Shown here in pieces: positions 48,506 through 59,246 of a stretch of 64,000 nucleotides of DNA. Position 1 is the first letter of the stretch. Every line of letters begins with the position of its first letter. The translations under genes and the position numbers were made by a program. The stretch comes from Roseomonas gilardii (GTDB lineage Bacteria; Pseudomonadota; Alphaproteobacteria; Acetobacterales; Acetobacteraceae): positions 2,921,501-2,985,500 of the forward strand of contig NZ_CP015583.1 of NCBI RefSeq assembly GCF_001941945.1, given 5' to 3'. The notes beneath the pieces were generated by a model. That model made no database searches, was not told where the DNA came from, and worked only from the letters and a program-made list of their open reading frames with translations.

Positions 48506-48528
48506 GCGCGTCCCGTTCAGGCGCCCGC

Positions 48529-49578
48529 CTAGCCCACCTGTCGGCTGGCCGCTTCGGCCTTGCCTTCCTCTGCCACACCGGATTCGCTTGCCGGCTCGGC
48601 CGGCCGGGTTGGCCGCACGCCCAGGATATGGGCGATGGCATAGGTCAGGTCAGGCCGGTTCAGCGTGTAGAAGTGGAACTCGTCCACGCCATTGGCCTGC
48701 AGCAGCCGGACCTGCTCCGCCGCCACCACGGCCGCCACCATGCGGCGGGTCTCGATGTCGTCGTCCAGCCCCTCGAACAGCGCCGCCATCCAGTCCGGCA
48801 CCGAGGCACCGATCCGGGCGGAGAAGTTGCGCATCTGGTTGAAGTTCGAGACCGGCATGATGCCCGGCACGATCGGCACGGAGATGCCCGCCGCCAGCGC
48901 CCGGTCGATGAAGCGCAGGAAGGTCTCGGTATCGAAGAAGTACTGGGTGATCGCCCGGGTCGCGCCCGCGTCGATCTTGCGCTTCAGGTTGTCCAGGTCC
49001 GCCTCGGCGGAGGATGCCGAAGGATGCGTCTCCGGATAGGCCGCCACCGAGATCTCGAAGGGCGCGATCCGGCGCAGCCCCTCCACCAGATCCGCCGCAT
49101 AGGCATAGCCCTGCGGATGCGGCGCATAGTCGGAGGCCCCGGCCGGCGGGTCGCCGCGCAGCGCCACGATGTGCCGCACCCCGGCATCCCAGTACTGCCG
49201 CGCCACCTCGTCCACCTCGCCGCACGAGGCGCCGACGCAGGTCAGGTGCGCCGCCGGGGTCAGCGCGGTCTCCCGCACGATCCGCGACACGGTGGCATGG
49301 GTCCGCGCCTGGGTGGTGCCGCCCGCGCCATAGGTCACGGAGACGAATCGGGGCGCCAGGGGCTCCAGCCGGCGGATGCAGGCCCAGAGCTGGTTCTCCA
49401 GCGCCTCGGTCCGCGGCGGGAAGAACTCGAAGGACAGGGCCGGGGCGGGCAGCGCCGCCGGGGCCGGCAGCGCGCCGAAACGCGGCCCGGTCAGCCAGCG
49501 GCCCAGCGGATTGGCGCCTGGTTCAAGGCCTGGGCCGGCACCGGAGGCGCCGGCACCGGGGGTCGCGACATGGTTCAT
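48529..49578 (-). CDS. metF: 5,10-methylenetetrahydrofolate reductase MetF
   Basis: A 349-residue flavoprotein (TIM barrel) that reduces methylene-THF to methyl-THF for methionine synthesis. It shows SFEFFPPRTE (about 49-58, with the catalytic Glu of the FEFFPP motif), SVTYGAGG (about 79-86), HLTCVG, VALRGDPP and the C-terminal DEFHFYTLNRPDLT. The ATG at 49578 follows GAGGGG four to five bases upstream. A tail of about 45 residues before the first motif is Pro/Ala-rich. The gene is divergent from mlaA; the gap has repeated CCGGAACC elements. Confidence 0.95.
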   Translation of the reverse strand: MNHVATPGAGASGAGPGLEPGANPLGRWLTGPRFGALPAPAALPAPALSFEFFPPRTEALENQLWACIRRLEPLAPRFVSVTYGAGGTTQARTHATVSRIVRETALTPAAHLTCVGASCGEVDEVARQYWDAGVRHIVALRGDPPAGASDYAPHPQGYAYAADLVEGLRRIAPFEISVAAYPETHPSASSAEADLDNLKRKIDAGATRAITQYFFDTETFLRFIDRALAAGISVPIVPGIMPVSNFNQMRNFSARIGASVPDWMAALFEGLDDDIETRRMVAAVVAAEQVRLLQANGVDEFHFYTLNRPDLTYAIAHILGVRPTRPAEPASESGVAEEGKAEAASRQVG

Positions 49579-49625
49579 GCGCCCCTCATAGCCTGTCCGT
49601 TCCCGGGTGGCACCGTCTCCTTTTT

Positions 49626-49679
49626 GGTTCCGGCGGTTTTTCGGCGGGACAATCCTGGCCGGAACCACCAACCGGAACC
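49626..49679. repeat. CCGGAACC inverted and direct repeats in the metF-mlaA gap
   Basis: GGTTCCGG at 49626-49633 is complementary to CCGGAACC at 49659-49666 and again at 49672-49679. The last two are a 13-base direct repeat (CCGGAACCACCAA). They lie 48-101 bases upstream of the metF start and 74-127 upstream of mlaA. Confidence 0.6.
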
Positions 49680-49752
49680 ACCACGCTGTCGCGATATCTT
49701 GTCCGGGATGCGCTTCGTCCTTTCGCCGCCCCGGTGATATGGCGGATGATCC

Positions 49753-50640
49753 ATGATGCCCTATCGGAGTCTGTCCGCGACAATGCGTTCCTTCCGCCTT
49801 CTGGCTATCACGCTGGTTCTGGGCATGAGCGCCTGCGCCACGCGCCCCGATCCGTCCGACCCGGAGGCGGTCGCGGAGTTCCGGCAGACCAACGATCCGA
49901 TCGAGCCCTTCAACCGCACCATGTTCGACGTCCACCAGGGCATCGACAAGTATGCTCTGCGCCCCGCCGCCCTGGGCTACCGCGCCGTGCTGCCGCAACC
50001 GGTGCGCAACGGGCTGCACAACGCCTTCGGCAACCTGAAATCGCCCGTCATCTTCATCAACGACGTGATCCAGGGTGAGGTCGGCCGCGCCCGCGACACG
50101 CTGACCCGCTTCATGCTGAACAGCACGGTCGGCATCGGCGGCATCTTCGACGTCGCCGCCAGCATGGGGCTTCCCGCGCACGAGGCCGATTTCGGCCTCA
50201 CCGCCGGCAAGGCCGGGGTCGGCGAGGGGCCCTATCTCTTCATCCCGCTGCTCGGCCCCACCAATCCGCGCGACCTGACAGGCTTTGGCGCGGGCATCGC
50301 CGCCAATCCCTTCACCTACCTGACCTTCGGCTCGGACGGGCTGAACTATGCCTATGACTATGGCATCCCGGTTCTGTCCGGCCTCGATACGCGCGAGCGG
50401 CTGATGGACACGATCGATTCCGTCAACCGCACCAGCCTCGACCCCTATGCGACCTACCGCTCCGGCTATCGCCAGCAGCGCAACGCGGCGATTGCGTCCA
50501 CCGGCGCCGCCCCGGCGCCGGGCCCGGCCAATCCGGGCGCGGCGAGCACCGGCTTCGGCGTGGGAACCCGCATCCCCGGCGCCGCGCCCAGCCTGGACAA
50601 GAGCGAGCCGGCCCCGCCCTCCCGCCTGCCCGCGAACTGA
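49753..50640 (+). CDS. mlaA: MlaA (VacJ) outer-membrane lipoprotein
   Basis: A 295-residue lipoprotein of the Mla pathway, which removes mislocalised phospholipids from the outer leaflet of the outer membrane. A signal peptide ends in the lipobox LGMSAC (Cys near residue 28). The mature region has NDPIEPFNRTMFDVHQGIDK (about 47-66), FINDVIQGE, and GPYLFIPLLGPTNPRD, all characteristic of VacJ. The C-terminal 60 residues are Pro/Ala-rich. The signal peptide would be most typical from the in-frame ATG at 49783, so the start may be there. mlaC follows after 291 bases, not as an overlap. Confidence 0.92.
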   Translation: MMPYRSLSATMRSFRLLAITLVLGMSACATRPDPSDPEAVAEFRQTNDPIEPFNRTMFDVHQGIDKYALRPAALGYRAVLPQPVRNGLHNAFGNLKSPVIFINDVIQGEVGRARDTLTRFMLNSTVGIGGIFDVAASMGLPAHEADFGLTAGKAGVGEGPYLFIPLLGPTNPRDLTGFGAGIAANPFTYLTFGSDGLNYAYDYGIPVLSGLDTRERLMDTIDSVNRTSLDPYATYRSGYRQQRNAAIASTGAAPAPGPANPGAASTGFGVGTRIPGAAPSLDKSEPAPPSRLPAN

Positions 50641-50684
50641 GGAAGGCTGAGGCCCGGACGCCATCCCTGGCTATCCCCCCGCGG

Positions 50685-50751
50685 CCATCCCTTGGGTCAT
50701 GTCCGCCAGGGGGCTCCGGTGGGGCCTCTGGAAGAACATGCCAAGGGATGG
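50685..50751. repeat. Long imperfect inverted repeat between mlaA and mlaC
   Basis: CCATCCCTTGG at 50685-50695 pairs perfectly with CCAAGGGATGG at 50741-50751. Pairing continues inward with CATGT/ACATG and CCAG/CTGG, giving arms of about 24 bases and an 18-base G/C-rich loop. There is no T run. Confidence 0.75.
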
Positions 50752-50931
50752 CAAACCCTCGGTCCGATCACCGCTTTACCCACAGATCCGGGCAGGCGGC
50801 CCGGACCGCGTGGCCCCGTCGGGCCACAGGTCCGGCCCGCGAGGCCGTCCGGGACACCGGCGCCGGAACCCCGGGAACCAGCCCCTGGCCTGGAACCCCT
50901 CACCGGCCGACATAGAACCGCGGAAGACGAT

Positions 50932-51573
50932 ATGACGAGCCCCATGACCCGACGCCCGCTCCTCCTGGCCGCTCTGGCCCTGCCCGCGGCACTGGCGCTC
51001 CGCCACCCGGCGCTGGCCCAGTCCGTGGACCCGGGCCGCGCCACCGCCTTCATCCAGAGCACCGGTCAGGAGTTGGTGGCGGCGATCAACGCCAATGCCG
51101 CGGTGGCCCAGCGCCGCCAGCAGGTGGCCGCCATCCTGCGCCGCTCTGTGGACATCCAGGGCGTCGGCCGCTTCATCCTGGGCCGCTGGTGGCGCCAGGC
51201 CAGCCCGGCGGAGCAGCAGGAATACATGCGCCTCTTCGAGGAGACGCTGATCCGCAACCTGTCCGCCCGCTTCGGCGAGTACCAGGGCGTCCGCTTCTCG
51301 CTGGGCCGCGCGCAGCAGCGCACCGAGGACGACGTGCTGGTGAACACCATCATCGAGCGTCCCAACACCGCACCCTTCACCCTCGACTGGCGGGTGAGCG
51401 AGGTCGGCGGCCAGCCGAAGATCGTGGACGTGATCGCGGAGGGCGCCTCCCTGCGCCTGACGCAGCGTTCCGAGTATTCCTCGGTGATCAGCCGCAACGG
51501 TGGCCGCGTCGCCGCCCTGCTGGACGCCATGAAGCAGCAGATCGCCCAGCTCCAGGCCCAGGAAGGACGCTGA
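50932..51573 (+). CDS. mlaC: Periplasmic phospholipid-binding protein MlaC
   Basis: A 213-residue soluble periplasmic protein that shuttles phospholipid between MlaA in the outer membrane and the MlaFEDB complex in the inner membrane. The N-terminus has TRRPLLLAALALPAALAL and a signal cleavage near ALA-Q (about residue 30). The mature domain starts with AFIQSTGQELVAAINA and has VGRFILGRWWRQASPAEQQE (about 83-102), then LFEETLIRNLSARFGEY, which is the MlaC/Ttg2D pattern. It follows mlaA in the same direction. MlaD, MlaE and MlaF are not in the window. Confidence 0.92.
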   Translation: MTSPMTRRPLLLAALALPAALALRHPALAQSVDPGRATAFIQSTGQELVAAINANAAVAQRRQQVAAILRRSVDIQGVGRFILGRWWRQASPAEQQEYMRLFEETLIRNLSARFGEYQGVRFSLGRAQQRTEDDVLVNTIIERPNTAPFTLDWRVSEVGGQPKIVDVIAEGASLRLTQRSEYSSVISRNGGRVAALLDAMKQQIAQLQAQEGR

Positions 51574-51586
51574 GGCAGGCCGTTTT

Positions 51587-51620
51587 CCGGTCGGGGAAGG
51601 CCATGGCCCTTCCCGACCGG
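51587..51620. terminator. Bidirectional hairpin after mlaC
   Basis: CCGGTCGGG(G)AAGG pairs with CCTTCCCGACCGG around a 7-base loop: 13 pairs with one bulged G. It lies between convergent genes, 13 bases after the mlaC stop. There is no clear T run on either strand. Confidence 0.55.
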
Positions 51621-51666
51621 GTCGGATCTTGCCGGAAAGGCTCGGTCTTCCGGGTGGAAGCCCGGT

Positions 51667-51882
51667 TCAGCGGATCGCGCCTGTCCCCGGCCCGCCGCGC
51701 GCCTGGGAGCCGCTGCTGCTGTCGTCACGCGGCGTGGCACCCGGCATGGCTTGCGTGGTCGGGTTGAAGTTGTTGTTCAGGCTGTCCCGCGGGGAGCGGT
51801 CGGCCTGCGGCATCGGGCGGTCGGGGCCGCTACAGGCAGCGAGCGAAATCAGGCAACCCGCGATCACCAAGGGCTTGTACAT
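51667..51882 (-). CDS. Small putative lipoprotein
   Basis: A 71-residue protein with a convincing lipoprotein signal: MYKPLVIAGCLISLAACSG, lipobox SLAAC with Cys17. The mature part is about 54 polar residues rich in Ser, Pro, Asn and Gly and with no recognised domain. AGGAG stands seven to eleven bases before the ATG. It is convergent with mlaC. Function is unknown; the size and context resemble entericidin-like or small envelope lipoproteins, without proof. Confidence 0.7.
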   Translation of the reverse strand: MYKPLVIAGCLISLAACSGPDRPMPQADRSPRDSLNNNFNPTTQAMPGATPRDDSSSGSQARGGPGTGAIR

Positions 51883-52018
51883 CCTCGTCTCCTAGGGGAG
51901 CAGGGGAATGCCGACCCCTGGGGCCGGCGCGTCGCTCCGTTCGCTAAGCGATCCGAACGGCATCTTCGCCATGTCACAAGCGCGTGTTCACGCGGCGCTG
52001 GGTGCTGCCGTCGCAGGT

Positions 52019-52564
52019 TTAGCCGGGCTTCTGCTCGTCCCCCCGGCGGCTCTCATAGACCATCATCCGGTGGCCCTTGTTCATGAAGCTGTCCACCGGG
52101 ACCATGCCGATATCCGTCAGCACGGCGCGCGAGCCCTGGTTGGTTTCCCGCGCCACGGCGATGATCCGCTCCAGCCCCGCCCGGTGCCCGAAGGCCAGGG
52201 CAGCGGCACCGGCCTCCCGCGCATAGCCATGGCCGCGGCATTCCGGCCAGAGCGCGAAGCGCAGCGCCACGCCGCGTCCGTCCGGCCGCTCCATCAGCCC
52301 GGCGATGCCCAGGAAGGCCTCGTCCTCCTGCCGGTGGACGCACCAGGTGCCGTAGCCGCGCACGGTCCAGAAGTCGATGTCGTCCTCCATCTCCTCCCGC
52401 GTGCGCTCCGGGCTTCGCACCCCGTGCAGCATGATGGCGAAGACCCGCTCATCCGCCTTCAGGGCGGTCAGCTCGGGCAGGTTCTCCCAGCCCACGGGCA
52501 GCAGCAGGAGGCGCGGGGTCCGGACCAGCCGGGACAGCCGCAGGGAATCGGAGGAATGGAACAT
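52019..52564 (-). CDS. GNAT family N-acetyltransferase
   Basis: A 181-residue acetyltransferase of the RimJ/RimL-like branch. It starts LVRTPRLLLLPVGWENLPEL (about 11-30), contains GYGTWCVHRQEDEAFLGIAGL (the strand-turn-strand core), and the acetyl-CoA-binding RGHGYAREAG (about 119-128), followed by ERIIAVARETNQGSRAVL. The reading frame extends upstream but only the ATG at 52564 gives the family N-terminus. It lies 101 bases beyond the ettA stop on the same strand. The acceptor substrate is unknown. Confidence 0.85.
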   Translation of the reverse strand: MFHSSDSLRLSRLVRTPRLLLLPVGWENLPELTALKADERVFAIMLHGVRSPERTREEMEDDIDFWTVRGYGTWCVHRQEDEAFLGIAGLMERPDGRGVALRFALWPECRGHGYAREAGAAALAFGHRAGLERIIAVARETNQGSRAVLTDIGMVPVDSFMNKGHRMMVYESRRGDEQKPG

Positions 52565-52665
52565 CGTCGTCGTGACACCATGGGGCCGGCCCCACCGCCC
52601 CGGCCCGGATGGGCGACGGGGCGGGGGGCTCGCCGGAAGGGGGACGGGAACCCGCCCCCACGCGC

Positions 52666-54345
<1,680 letters not shown>

Positions 54346-54454
54346 GGCGCGGTCTTTCAGGCAGAACGTGGAAGGATTTGCGGCCGGTTCTACCGGCTCG
54401 GCCCCGCATCGTCGAGCATCGGCATCATCGGCGGGGATCGCGGATCGTCAGGCT

Positions 54455-54859
54455 TCAGCGCCGCCGCCCGCTGCGGCAGGGATCGCCCCTCCGGCCGGCA
54501 CCCCGCGGGATGCGGGTGGGCGCGTGGAAATCCGGCGGCCGCCCCGCGATCCAGCGCAGGAAATCCGCCAGCCGCGCCTCGCCCCGCAGTGCTTCCGGAT
54601 CGGAGAAGTGCCGCGCCAGCTCCGCCTCGCTGAAGCGGGCATGGATGGCGCTGTGACAGATCTGGTGCAGCCGCACCGTCCCCTTGTGCGTCCCGCCCTT
54701 GAGGCGCGGGATCAGGTGATGGCGGCTGGACCGCGCCTGGGCGGGGATCGGCCGCAGGCACAGGGCGCAGACGGGCTCCTCTCCCAGCGCTGGGCCGGGT
54801 GGCGGGTGCTGTCGCTCCGAGGGGTTGGCGCGTCGCGAACGGCGTGGCACCGGCGTCAT
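54455..54859 (-). CDS. HNH endonuclease-domain protein
   Basis: A 134-residue protein with a compact HNH/zinc fold: CALC (Cys31, Cys34), SRHHLIPRLKGGTH (His47, His48) and HQICHSAIHARF (Cys68, His69, His73). This resembles small stand-alone HNH proteins such as the YajD type. The first 28 residues are basic and disordered and the last 25 are Arg/Pro-rich. The start at 54859 is the ATG nearest the domain; a longer frame upstream has no family character. The target is unknown. It lies close to ettA but in a separate 109-base-spaced unit. Confidence 0.75.
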   Translation of the reverse strand: MTPVPRRSRRANPSERQHPPPGPALGEEPVCALCLRPIPAQARSSRHHLIPRLKGGTHKGTVRLHQICHSAIHARFSEAELARHFSDPEALRGEARLADFLRWIAGRPPDFHAPTRIPRGAGRRGDPCRSGRRR

Positions 54860-55216
54860 ATGGGGCGCCTGCCGCGCGCTGGAAGACGGCGCGTCATGTC
54901 CGGTCCGCGTGGCACGGTCCCGGCGTGGAGACCGGCTGCCCCGGAGAGGAGGCCTGTGCGCGCCGGCCTCATCGGCAGCCGCCGGGTAGTCATGCTTCCC
55001 GACCCGATCAGGCGGCAACGGACGCTGACGATAGGGAGTCCAGGGCGCGCAGCGTCCTGGCGAAGCGGAAGTTTAGGGGCGCGGCGGAGCGGGACCACGA
55101 GGCCCCGGGGATCGGCCGGAAGTCCCGGGGAGCACGCCTCCATGCCGCGCACCCGTGAGAAGGGGGAAGAGGATCGATATCCCCTCCCCCTAACCGGTCT
55201 GGGCCGGGAGGGCGCC
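54860..55216. other. Intergenic region with repeat copy C
   Basis: The 357 bases between the HNH gene start and the end of the secreted repeat-protein gene contain copy C of the dispersed hairpin (55040-55060) and otherwise GC-rich sequence with no credible gene. Confidence 0.5.
55040..55060 (+). repeat. Dispersed hairpin repeat, copy C (hairpin 1 only)
   Basis: Arms CCAGGGCGC and GCGTCCTGG with a GCA loop, identical to copy A across hairpin 1 and its immediate flanks (GTC before, CG after). The second hairpin of copies A and B is not present downstream. Confidence 0.75.
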
Positions 55217-55669
55217 TCAGCGGCTGTTGGTGGTGCCCAGCGCGCGGCTCGCCGCCGTGCCTGGCGGGTTACCCGGCGTGCCGTCCGACTGGGAGGGATA
55301 GGCACCCGAGGTGTTGGTCCCGGCGGCCCGGTCCACTGCCCTGCTGGCGGCAGTGCCCGGCGGGTTGCTGGAATGCCGCTTGGTGCTGGTGCCGGTGGTG
55401 TGGTGGCTGCCCCGCCGCGTCGTCGTGCCATCCGTGGCGCGCTTGGTGGCCCGGCTGGCCGCCGTGCCCGGGGGATTGCCCGGCGTGCCGTCGGACTGGG
55501 ACGGATAGGCGCCCGAGGTGTTGGTCCCGGCGGCACGGTCCACCGCCCGGCTGGCGGCGGTGCCCGGCGGGTTGCCGGGGGTGCCATCCGCCGTCTGCGC
55601 GAAGGCCGGCACGGCCGCCGAGACCAGCCCGGCCGCGGCCAGACCCAGGATTGCGTTGCGCATGAACAT
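55217..55669 (-). CDS. Secreted low-complexity repeat protein
   Basis: A 150-residue exported protein. The signal peptide is FMRNAILGLAAAGLVSAAV ending AFA-Q (about residue 25). The mature chain consists of four NPPGTAASRA units; three are preceded by DGTPG, and two are followed by DRAAGTNTSGAYPSQS. A His/Thr/Arg-rich spacer occupies the middle. It has no catalytic features. Two segments of about 117 bases, offset by 207 bases, are nearly identical (55254-55370 and 55461-55577), showing internal duplication. GGGAG lies about eight bases before the ATG. Similar short proteins of unknown role occur in related bacteria, as far as I recall. Confidence 0.72.
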   Translation of the reverse strand: MFMRNAILGLAAAGLVSAAVPAFAQTADGTPGNPPGTAASRAVDRAAGTNTSGAYPSQSDGTPGNPPGTAASRATKRATDGTTTRRGSHHTTGTSTKRHSSNPPGTAASRAVDRAAGTNTSGAYPSQSDGTPGNPPGTAASRALGTTNSR

Positions 55670-55839
55670 GGCTGAACTCCCTCATCTCGCCGGCTTGTCG
55701 GGGCCGGTATCGCGACAGGAAGCTCTCACGCGGTGAGACAGTTTCGTGACGTCTCGGAAAGGTCGCGGAAAGATTGCCGCCACCCCGCGCCACCACCGTT
55801 CCCCGCCCGCGTAGGACACCGGGCGGGGCCGGCGGGGGT

Positions 55840-56514
55840 TCAGCCCAGCCCGGCGAGCACCTTCGCCGTGGCGCCGCTGATCTCGCCGAGCTTCTCGCCC
55901 GCCGCGACCCGCGCCTGGGTCTTCATCCCGCGCTCCTGCCGGGTGATCGCCTCGCGCGCCTCGGCCTCGGCCTCGGCGGGCGGCAGCACCAGCACGCCGG
56001 ATTCGTCGCAGAGCACCGCATCGCCCGGCATCACCACCACGCCGCCGATGGCGACCGGCACGTTCAGCCGCCCGCCCAGGTCGTAGATCCGTGTGGTGAT
56101 CGGCGCCTGTCCCCGGCACCACAGGGGAAAGTCGCTGGCCTCCACCTCCTCCAGGTCGGTGCAGGGCCCGTCCACCACGCCGGCCTTGGCGCCTGCGGCC
56201 TTGGCCGCCACGGTCACGCCGCCGCCCCAGCAGGCGTGGCGCACATCGCCCAGCCGGTCCACCACCAGGATGTCGCCGGGGCGCAGCAGGCCCAGCGCAT
56301 GGTGCAGCAGGGTGGAATCCGGCCCCGGGATCTGCACCGTCACCGCCGTGCCGGCCACGCGCTTGTGGCGCAGCAGCGGCTGCACACCCCGGTCCACGAA
56401 GCCCCAGTGGCGCCAGTGGCCCACGGTCGCGGTCTCCGTCTGCTCCAGCAGCGCGATGACTTCGGCGCTGATCTGGGGCGCGCTCTTCTCCACGACGTAT
56501 TTCGGCATTCTCAT
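55840..56514 (-). CDS. RraA-like protein (HMG/CHA aldolase fold)
   Basis: A 224-residue protein of the RraA/dimethylmenaquinone-methyltransferase-like family, which includes 4-hydroxy-4-methyl-2-oxoglutarate aldolases. Visible motifs are LRPGDILVVDRLGDVRHACWGGG (split as LRPGDILVVD near 77-86 and WGGG near 96-99), VVDGPCTDLEEV (113-124) and NVPVAIGGVVVMPGDAV. The usual Arg-Asp pair that binds substrate and metal reads Thr119-Asp120 here, so aldolase activity is doubtful. ATG at 56514 follows the permease stop by one base, with AGGAG upstream (an alternative ATG is at 56508). It is the last gene of the ABC operon, which suggests it acts on the imported compound. Confidence 0.83.
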   Translation of the reverse strand: MRMPKYVVEKSAPQISAEVIALLEQTETATVGHWRHWGFVDRGVQPLLRHKRVAGTAVTVQIPGPDSTLLHHALGLLRPGDILVVDRLGDVRHACWGGGVTVAAKAAGAKAGVVDGPCTDLEEVEASDFPLWCRGQAPITTRIYDLGGRLNVPVAIGGVVVMPGDAVLCDESGVLVLPPAEAEAEAREAITRQERGMKTQARVAAGEKLGEISGATAKVLAGLG

Positions 56515-56515
56515 C

Positions 56516-57316
56516 TCACTCCTTCGCAAGCGCGCGCTGGAAACCCACCAGCCGCTCCACCAACAGGACCACCACGAGGGCCACGGCGATCAGCGCCATG
56601 GCCAGGGCCGCGACCAGCGGATCGGACCGCGTCTCGGCATACTGGAACATCACCACCGGCAGGGTCGTCAGGCGCGGCCCCACCAGGAACAGGCTGATCA
56701 CCGTCTCGTCGAAGGAGACCAGGAAGGCCAGCGCTCCCGCCGCCACGGCCCCGGGCGCGGCGATCGGCAGCGTGACCCGGAGCGCCGCGCGCAGCGGCGT
56801 GGCGCCCAGAGTCCAGGCGGCCTCCTCCACCTCGCGCGGGACGGCGGCGAAGGCCTGCACCATGATCCGCACCGCGAAGGGGATGGCGACGAGGCTGTGG
56901 CCGAGCATCAGCCCCGGCCAGGTCGCCACCAGCCGCAGCGGCTGGAAGGCCAGCAGCAGGCCCAGCCCCAGCACCAGTGTCGGCAGCAGCAGCGGCGCCG
57001 CCAGCAGCCCGGCGACCACGCCCTTGCCCGGGAAATCCAGCCGCGCGATCGCATAGGCCGCCGGCCCGCCCAGAAGCAGCGCCAGCGCCGAGACGGCCAG
57101 GCCGAGCACGAGGCTGGTGCCGAGCGCCTGCATCAGCGGCCCGTTGGCGAACAGCGTGGCATACCAGCGCAGCGAGAGGCCGGGTGGCGGGAAGGTCAGG
57201 TATTCCCCGGCGCTGAAGGATACCACCAGCACCACCACCGCCGGGGCGAGCAGCACGGCATAGCCGCAGAACGCGAAGAGCCGCAGCAGCGGCCCGGGTT
57301 CCGTGACGCCCCTCAT
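56516..57316 (-). CDS. ABC transporter permease (PotC-like)
   Basis: A 266-residue inner-membrane permease of the spermidine/putrescine-type (PotC) class with six helices. The EAA loop, EVEEAAWTLGATPLRAALRV (about 174-193), couples to the ATPase. The N-terminus FCGYAVLLAPAVVVLVVSFS and the FDETVISLFLVGP segment are typical. The ATG at 57316 is 11 bases after the preceding permease stop; the much longer open frame upstream belongs to no real protein. It forms the channel with the other permease. Confidence 0.92.
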   Translation of the reverse strand: MRGVTEPGPLLRLFAFCGYAVLLAPAVVVLVVSFSAGEYLTFPPPGLSLRWYATLFANGPLMQALGTSLVLGLAVSALALLLGGPAAYAIARLDFPGKGVVAGLLAAPLLLPTLVLGLGLLLAFQPLRLVATWPGLMLGHSLVAIPFAVRIMVQAFAAVPREVEEAAWTLGATPLRAALRVTLPIAAPGAVAAGALAFLVSFDETVISLFLVGPRLTTLPVVMFQYAETRSDPLVAALAMALIAVALVVVLLVERLVGFQRALAKE

Positions 57317-57327
57317 GCCCCGAGCTC

Positions 57328-58169
57328 TCACGCCCTGTCCTCCTGCCGCCGCGCCACGCCGGTCAGCACGCCGCGCAGCAGCATCACCACCAGCAGGGCC
57401 AGCAGCAGCAGCATCGCCAGCACCGAGGCCACCGGCCAGTCCACGGTCTTGAGCGCCTGATCGAAGATCTCGGTCGCCACGGTGAAGACGCGCCCGCCGC
57501 CCATCAGGTGCGGCGTGATGAAGGCGGAGATGCCCAGCACCAGCGCCAGCAGGAAGGCCCCGCCCAGCGCCGGCGCCGCGAGCGGCAGCGTCACCCGCAG
57601 GAAGGTGCGGATGCGCCCCGCCCCGAGCGTCGCCGCCGCTTCCTCCAGCCGTGGGTCGAGCCGCCCCAGGCCGGCGATCAGCACCAGCACGGCATAGGGC
57701 ATCAGGCTCTCCACCAGCCCGATCCAGACCCCGGTCCAGTTGTTGATCAGCGGCACCGGGCCGCCGGTCAGGCCCAGCGCCCGCAGCGCCGTGTTGATCA
57801 GGCCGAGATCGCCCAGGATCGCCTGCCAGCCCACCACCCGCGCCGTGCCGGAAACCAGCAGCGGCGAGATCGCCATCAGCGCCAGCGGCGCCTGCCAGCG
57901 CGGCGTGGCGCGGCGGATCAGCAGCACCACCGGCAGGGCGAGCGCGGCGGCGATGGCGGCGGCGCCGGCCGAGAGCACCAGCGTGTCCCAGGCAAGGCCC
58001 CAGTAGTAGGGGTCCCCGGTCACCTTGGCATAGGTCTCGGTGGTGACGACCGCCTCCATCGCCCCGGTCTCGGCGGTACGGTTCAGACTGATGCGGAACA
58101 GGCCCAGCATCGGCCAGAGGAAGGCCAGCGCCAGCACCAGCAGGGCCGGCGCGCTCAGCAGCCAGCCGA

Positions 58170-58173
<4 letters not shown>
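57328..58173 (-). CDS. ABC transporter permease (PotB-like)
   Basis: A 281-residue permease of the PotB class with six helices, starting WLLSAPALLVLALAFLWPML. It includes a periplasmic loop with YAKVTGDPYYWGLAWDTL and the EAA coupling loop LEEAAATLGAGRIRTFLRVT (about 187-206). The start overlaps the ATPase gene by ATGA. Together with the next permease it forms a heterodimeric channel. Relatives take up polyamines, 2-aminoethylphosphonate, iron or organic acids. Confidence 0.92.

Positions 58174-59245
<1,072 letters not shown>

Positions 59246-59246
<1 letters not shown>

Larger units (their letters stand above)
48226..48528. other. Intergenic region between purC and metF
   Basis: These 303 bases hold the purC leader and the metF 3' end. 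Features seen are the palindrome at 48316-48329 and the hairpin at 48475-48505. The purC promoter is expected between them; I cannot place it. No gene is visible. Confidence 0.5.

Noticed and set aside
49579-49700. SAM-II or SAH riboswitch before metF
   Set aside because: The leader has inverted repeats, but I could not match the conserved cores of these riboswitches. It is kept only as a repeat observation.
55840-56514. Naming the gene rraA or assigning HMG/CHA aldolase
   Set aside because: The conserved Arg is replaced by Thr and the operon context is transport, so neither RNase E regulation nor aldolase activity is supported.
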